Part shown: in pieces, positions 62,801-64,000 of the stretch
How the letters are laid out: the number at the start of each line of letters is the position of its first letter
Numbering within the stretch: the first letter of the stretch is position 1
Source: CAVQBJ01 sp963819075
GTDB taxonomy: Bacteria > Actinomycetota > Thermoleophilia > Solirubrobacterales > Solirubrobacteraceae
Assembly: GCA_963819075.1 (NCBI GenBank)
Contig: CAWFUP010000004.1
Coordinates: forward strand, 496,001-560,000
Reading direction: 5' to 3'
Length of the DNA stretch: 64,000 nucleotides
Position numbers and translations under genes: made by a program
The notes under the pieces: model-generated
The model's database searches: none
Told to the model about the DNA's origin: nothing
The model's input: only the letters and a program-made list of their open reading frames with translations

Positions 62801-63410
62801 CGCGCGCGCTCCGCGCCGCCGCGGTGAGGCGCCGGGCGGCCGCCGCGACGTCGGCGGTCAGCGCCGGCCGCGGGACGGGCAGGCGCGGCGATCGCTCGCC
62901 GCGCGTGCGCAGCGCGTCGTAGGCGGCGACGATCGACTCCTGCAGGCGATCGGCGCTGTACGCGGCGGTCAGGTCGACCGCCGGAGCGCCGCGCGAGCGC
63001 TGGAACGCGTCGAGCGCGCCGGCGAACGCACGCTCGCGCAGGTCAGTGGCACGCGCCTCGTCGAGGACGCCGAAGCGGGGGTCGAGGCCGAGCTCGGCGG
63101 CATGGGCACGGACGATCCGCGCACAGAAGGCGTGCACGGTGCCGATGGGCGCGCGCTCGCTGTCGCGGGCGAGCTCGCGGTCCCCGAGGTCGCGCAGTCG
63201 GCCGCGAACGCGCTCGCGCAGCTCCGCGGCAGCGCGCTCGGTGAACGTGATGGCCAGGATCCGGCGCGGCGGGATCCCATCCTCGTGCACCGCGCGCACG
63301 AATCGCTCGACGAGCACCGACGTCTTACCGCTCCCGGCACCGGCCGCGAGCAGCAGCGATCCCCGCCGCCGCGCGGCCGCGCGCTCCTGGTCGGCGGTCA
63401 GCGCACGCAT
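59853..63410 (-). CDS. UvrD/AddA-like helicase with C-terminal PD-(D/E)XK nuclease
   Basis: An 1185-residue double-strand-break processing enzyme. Helicase motifs: Walker A LLAAGAGSGKTSVLVERF (residues about 20-37), ITFTERAAAELRERV, VMIDEFQDTNPRQMRIL, GDEFQSIYGFRHAD and MTIHAAKGLEFDVV, JVAMTRARERL-type motif VI (ILYVAMTRARERLLLS). The C-terminus is a RecB-family nuclease (IVDLIAHE, ALIVDYKSDRV) with Cys residues in FERCGYRYYLERV and CLSCPGRRALC, spaced as an Fe-S cluster. The start ATG at 63410 is where the helicase begins; upstream frame is the next gene. It overlaps that gene by 13 bases, so both subunits are co-made (AddAB/AdnAB-like). Confidence 0.9.
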   Translation of the reverse strand: MRALTADQERAAARRRGSLLLAAGAGSGKTSVLVERFVRAVHEDGIPPRRILAITFTERAAAELRERVRGRLRDLGDRELARDSERAPIGTVHAFCARIVRAHAAELGLDPRFGVLDEARATDLRERAFAGALDAFQRSRGAPAVDLTAAYSADRLQESIVAAYDALRTRGERSPRLPVPRPALTADVAAAARRLTAAARSAREEILAAAGGAPVAAATERALAALQRADELALVGDPPLPGACAAAALPARNGSLAGAACETYRAAQEAYAQACADHHALAAVDLLGELLERYDTAYARAKRELGMLDFDDLEIEASRLLDGDRALRGVWSERFELVMIDEFQDTNPRQMRILAALERDNLFTVGDEFQSIYGFRHADVGLFRTRRAELAAREATLELAHNFRGRPQLLEAVNAVFAPLFGPTFTPLVAGREHPGAASDAAEEPIVELLITDQRGWEDPRVDPAGALPTAARWRQAEARLLAQRIADLLRDGVAPPGEFAVLLRATGDVPVFARALEDAGVSTLIADGGGYWSAPEVLDCLAYLHTLANPLDDVALYGTLGSPLVGVSADALALIARARGSSRAWTGLTRLFGASPGERDDELEATRRSFADADADACRAFLAFVRPERRLAARRPIDVLVRRALAETGYDGHLLGLPFPERRLANVHKLLRLAREYERGEGGGLRGFLEQAERRRAGAVREGDAPVADADSDAVRVMTIHAAKGLEFDVVAIADLGRQGRADPPDLLVDGDRVGLRLASLDSAPGVPALAFASLRDERLAAEAEEERRILYVAMTRARERLLLSGAVNPERWPQPRPGAPALGWLGPGVAEDLPDALSVDEPVTVLHPPAAPHVAVRCRYNAPGTVGTVLRAVAPAGQPAPASARASERLLAAERSTGGAEAPPAPGAGPDALSYTALAEFERCGYRYYLERVLGLPPDERLPATLRHTDRDEGLPARVRGSLVHRLLETLDFRAPRTPADEAVMALAAELGVRPTLREVDEIARLVVAVADTELGARLASAPRTRREHRFAFSLGADRPLLTGIVDLIAHEMGGGALIVDYKSDRVGDADLAALTEREYGIQRRVYALAALRGGALEVDVVHWYLQRPAEPVSVRYAARDDERLTGELCERVAAVTEGLYPVSERPGRDLCLSCPGRRALCRYPPSVTLAPTPGGQTGATRT

Positions 63411-64000
63411 CGGCAGATCGCCGGGAACTCGCAGCCGCCGCCGAACGCGCACGAGCTCGGTCGGCCCTCGAGACGGCCGGCACGCGCCTGCGTGGCCGCC
63501 TCGCGGGCCACGGCGAGCGCGTCGTCGACGAGCGCATCCACCGCCTCTGGATCGCGCCGGTCGCCGTTGACGGTGGCCAGTTGGGGCGCGCGGTCGGCGA
63601 CGAGCACGCCGCGCGGACGCAGCTCGCGACCGGCCGTCGGCTGGTAGAACCCGCCGACGACGCGCAGCTCGAGCAACTGCTGCACCGCGCGCATGTAGAC
63701 GGCGATCTGCACGCGGCCGTCGCTGACCCAGCGCGAGGGCTCGGGGACGCCGCGTCCCTTGTAGTCGTAGAGGATCGCCTCTCCCCCGTCCGAGACGTCG
63801 ACCCGATCGATGCGCCCGCGCACGCGCACGCCGTCGTCGAGCGCGAACGCCGGATGCTCGTCGTCCTCGAAGCCGAACGACAGCTCGAGGTAGGCCGGCT
63901 CCCACGGGCTGCCGGCACTCGACGCGTGCTCGAGGTAGCGGCCGAGGTCGACCTCGAGGCGCCGGCGAGCGGCCGCTTCGCGCTCGGGGCGAGTGGACAG
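63398..64000 (-). CDS. PD-(D/E)XK nuclease, AddB/AdnA-like subunit (C-terminal part; N-terminus beyond window)
   Basis: Only the last ~200 codons are present. They form a RecB/AddB-type nuclease: RVRGRIDRVDVSDGGEAILY, DYKGRG with the catalytic DxK, QIAVYMRAVQQLLELRVVGG, and a C-terminal cysteine group CAFGGGCEFPAICRC that fits the Fe-S cluster of AddB, AdnA and Cas4 nucleases. The frame is open to the window edge with good GC-rich third positions, so it is a real truncated gene. It overlaps the downstream helicase by 13 bases. Confidence 0.85.
   Translation of the reverse strand: MSTRPEREAAARRRLEVDLGRYLEHASSAGSPWEPAYLELSFGFEDDEHPAFALDDGVRVRGRIDRVDVSDGGEAILYDYKGRGVPEPSRWVSDGRVQIAVYMRAVQQLLELRVVGGFYQPTAGRELRPRGVLVADRAPQLATVNGDRRDPEAVDALVDDALAVAREAATQARAGRLEGRPSSCAFGGGCEFPAICRCVR

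Noticed and set aside
59577..63647. A 1356-codon open frame antisense to the helicase-nuclease
   Set aside because: Same cause: no stop codons in a GC-rich complement. No recognisable domain; the helicase motifs on the other strand are complete.

Overview
The window is very GC-rich (about 70% or more by eye), densely coding, and almost free of long non-coding stretches. Starts are often GTG or TTG, many genes overlap by 1-14 bases, and third codon positions are nearly always G or C. The gene content points to a high-GC Gram-positive of the Actinomycetota: CysM/CysO/Mec-type cysteine synthesis, GuaB3, Ku, a SigB/SigF-type sigma factor with an RsbW-like anti-sigma factor, a wax ester synthase/DGAT, and rplM-rpsI-glmM-glmS in a row. 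The large share of unrecognised proteins and a suf cluster in the order sufC-D-S-U-B make me favour Thermoleophilia (Solirubrobacterales-like). That placement is an inference. No rRNA, tRNA, CRISPR array, insertion sequence or phage module was seen; this is ordinary chromosomal core and near-core sequence.

Layout. 1-3.7 kb (minus): glmS (cut by the window edge), glmM, rpsI and rplM, i.e. amino-sugar precursor and ribosomal protein genes; rpsI carries a long repeat-containing acidic N-terminal extension. 3.9-12.6 kb: a methyltransferase, then minus-strand nucleotide and core genes (guaB3-guaA, a PfkB sugar kinase, pyrF, an HU gene, rdgB, rph, murI). 12.7-15.1 kb (plus): a GT4 glycosyltransferase and two overlapping zinc-ribbon genes of unknown role. 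15.2-17.7 kb: a frameshifted class II histone deacetylase-like gene and nadB. 17.9-24.4 kb (plus): a small zinc-finger-like protein, the hyuA-hyuB-dehydrogenase operon, DUF1802 and a degenerate peptidase-like protein. 24.4-30.6 kb: a sulfur-transfer set split over two minus-strand operons (cysM-mec-zinc ribbon; moeZ-like-cysO-like-mpaB) on either side of a plus-strand cholesterol-oxidase-like GMC flavoenzyme. 30.6-32.6 kb: a small hypothetical gene, a TetR regulator near a 30-bp palindrome, and a SCO1 copper chaperone. 32.6-38.5 kb (plus): an Rrf2 regulator and sufCDSUB, the Fe-S assembly operon; sufB has a 1-nt frameshift. 38.5-49.0 kb: flavin reductase, thioredoxin-like protein, metallophosphoesterase, ispH, WS/DGAT, a MIP18/SufT-like protein, an LLM flavoenzyme, FxsA, several conserved unknowns and a secreted glycosidase-like protein. 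49.2-50.2 kb: a TetR gene translationally coupled to the N-terminal stub of a flavin monooxygenase, behind a promoter with two operator-like palindromes. 50.4-56.7 kb (minus): gltB-gltD glutamate synthase. 57-64 kb: anti-sigma factor and partner, ku, a SigB-family sigma factor, and a two-subunit helicase-nuclease (AddAB/AdnAB-like), cut by the window edge.

Working together: the suf operon, MIP18-like protein, IspH, GltB/GltD and the Fe-S nuclease domains form an iron-sulfur production and use theme. CysM, Mec, the CysO-like carrier and the MoeZ-like activator form a protein-thiocarboxylate route to cysteine. The sigma factor, anti-sigma factor, Ku and helicase-nuclease suggest stress-linked double-strand-break repair. 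The two frameshifts (HDAC, sufB) need read-level checking before any biological reading; sufB is normally essential when Suf is the only Fe-S system.
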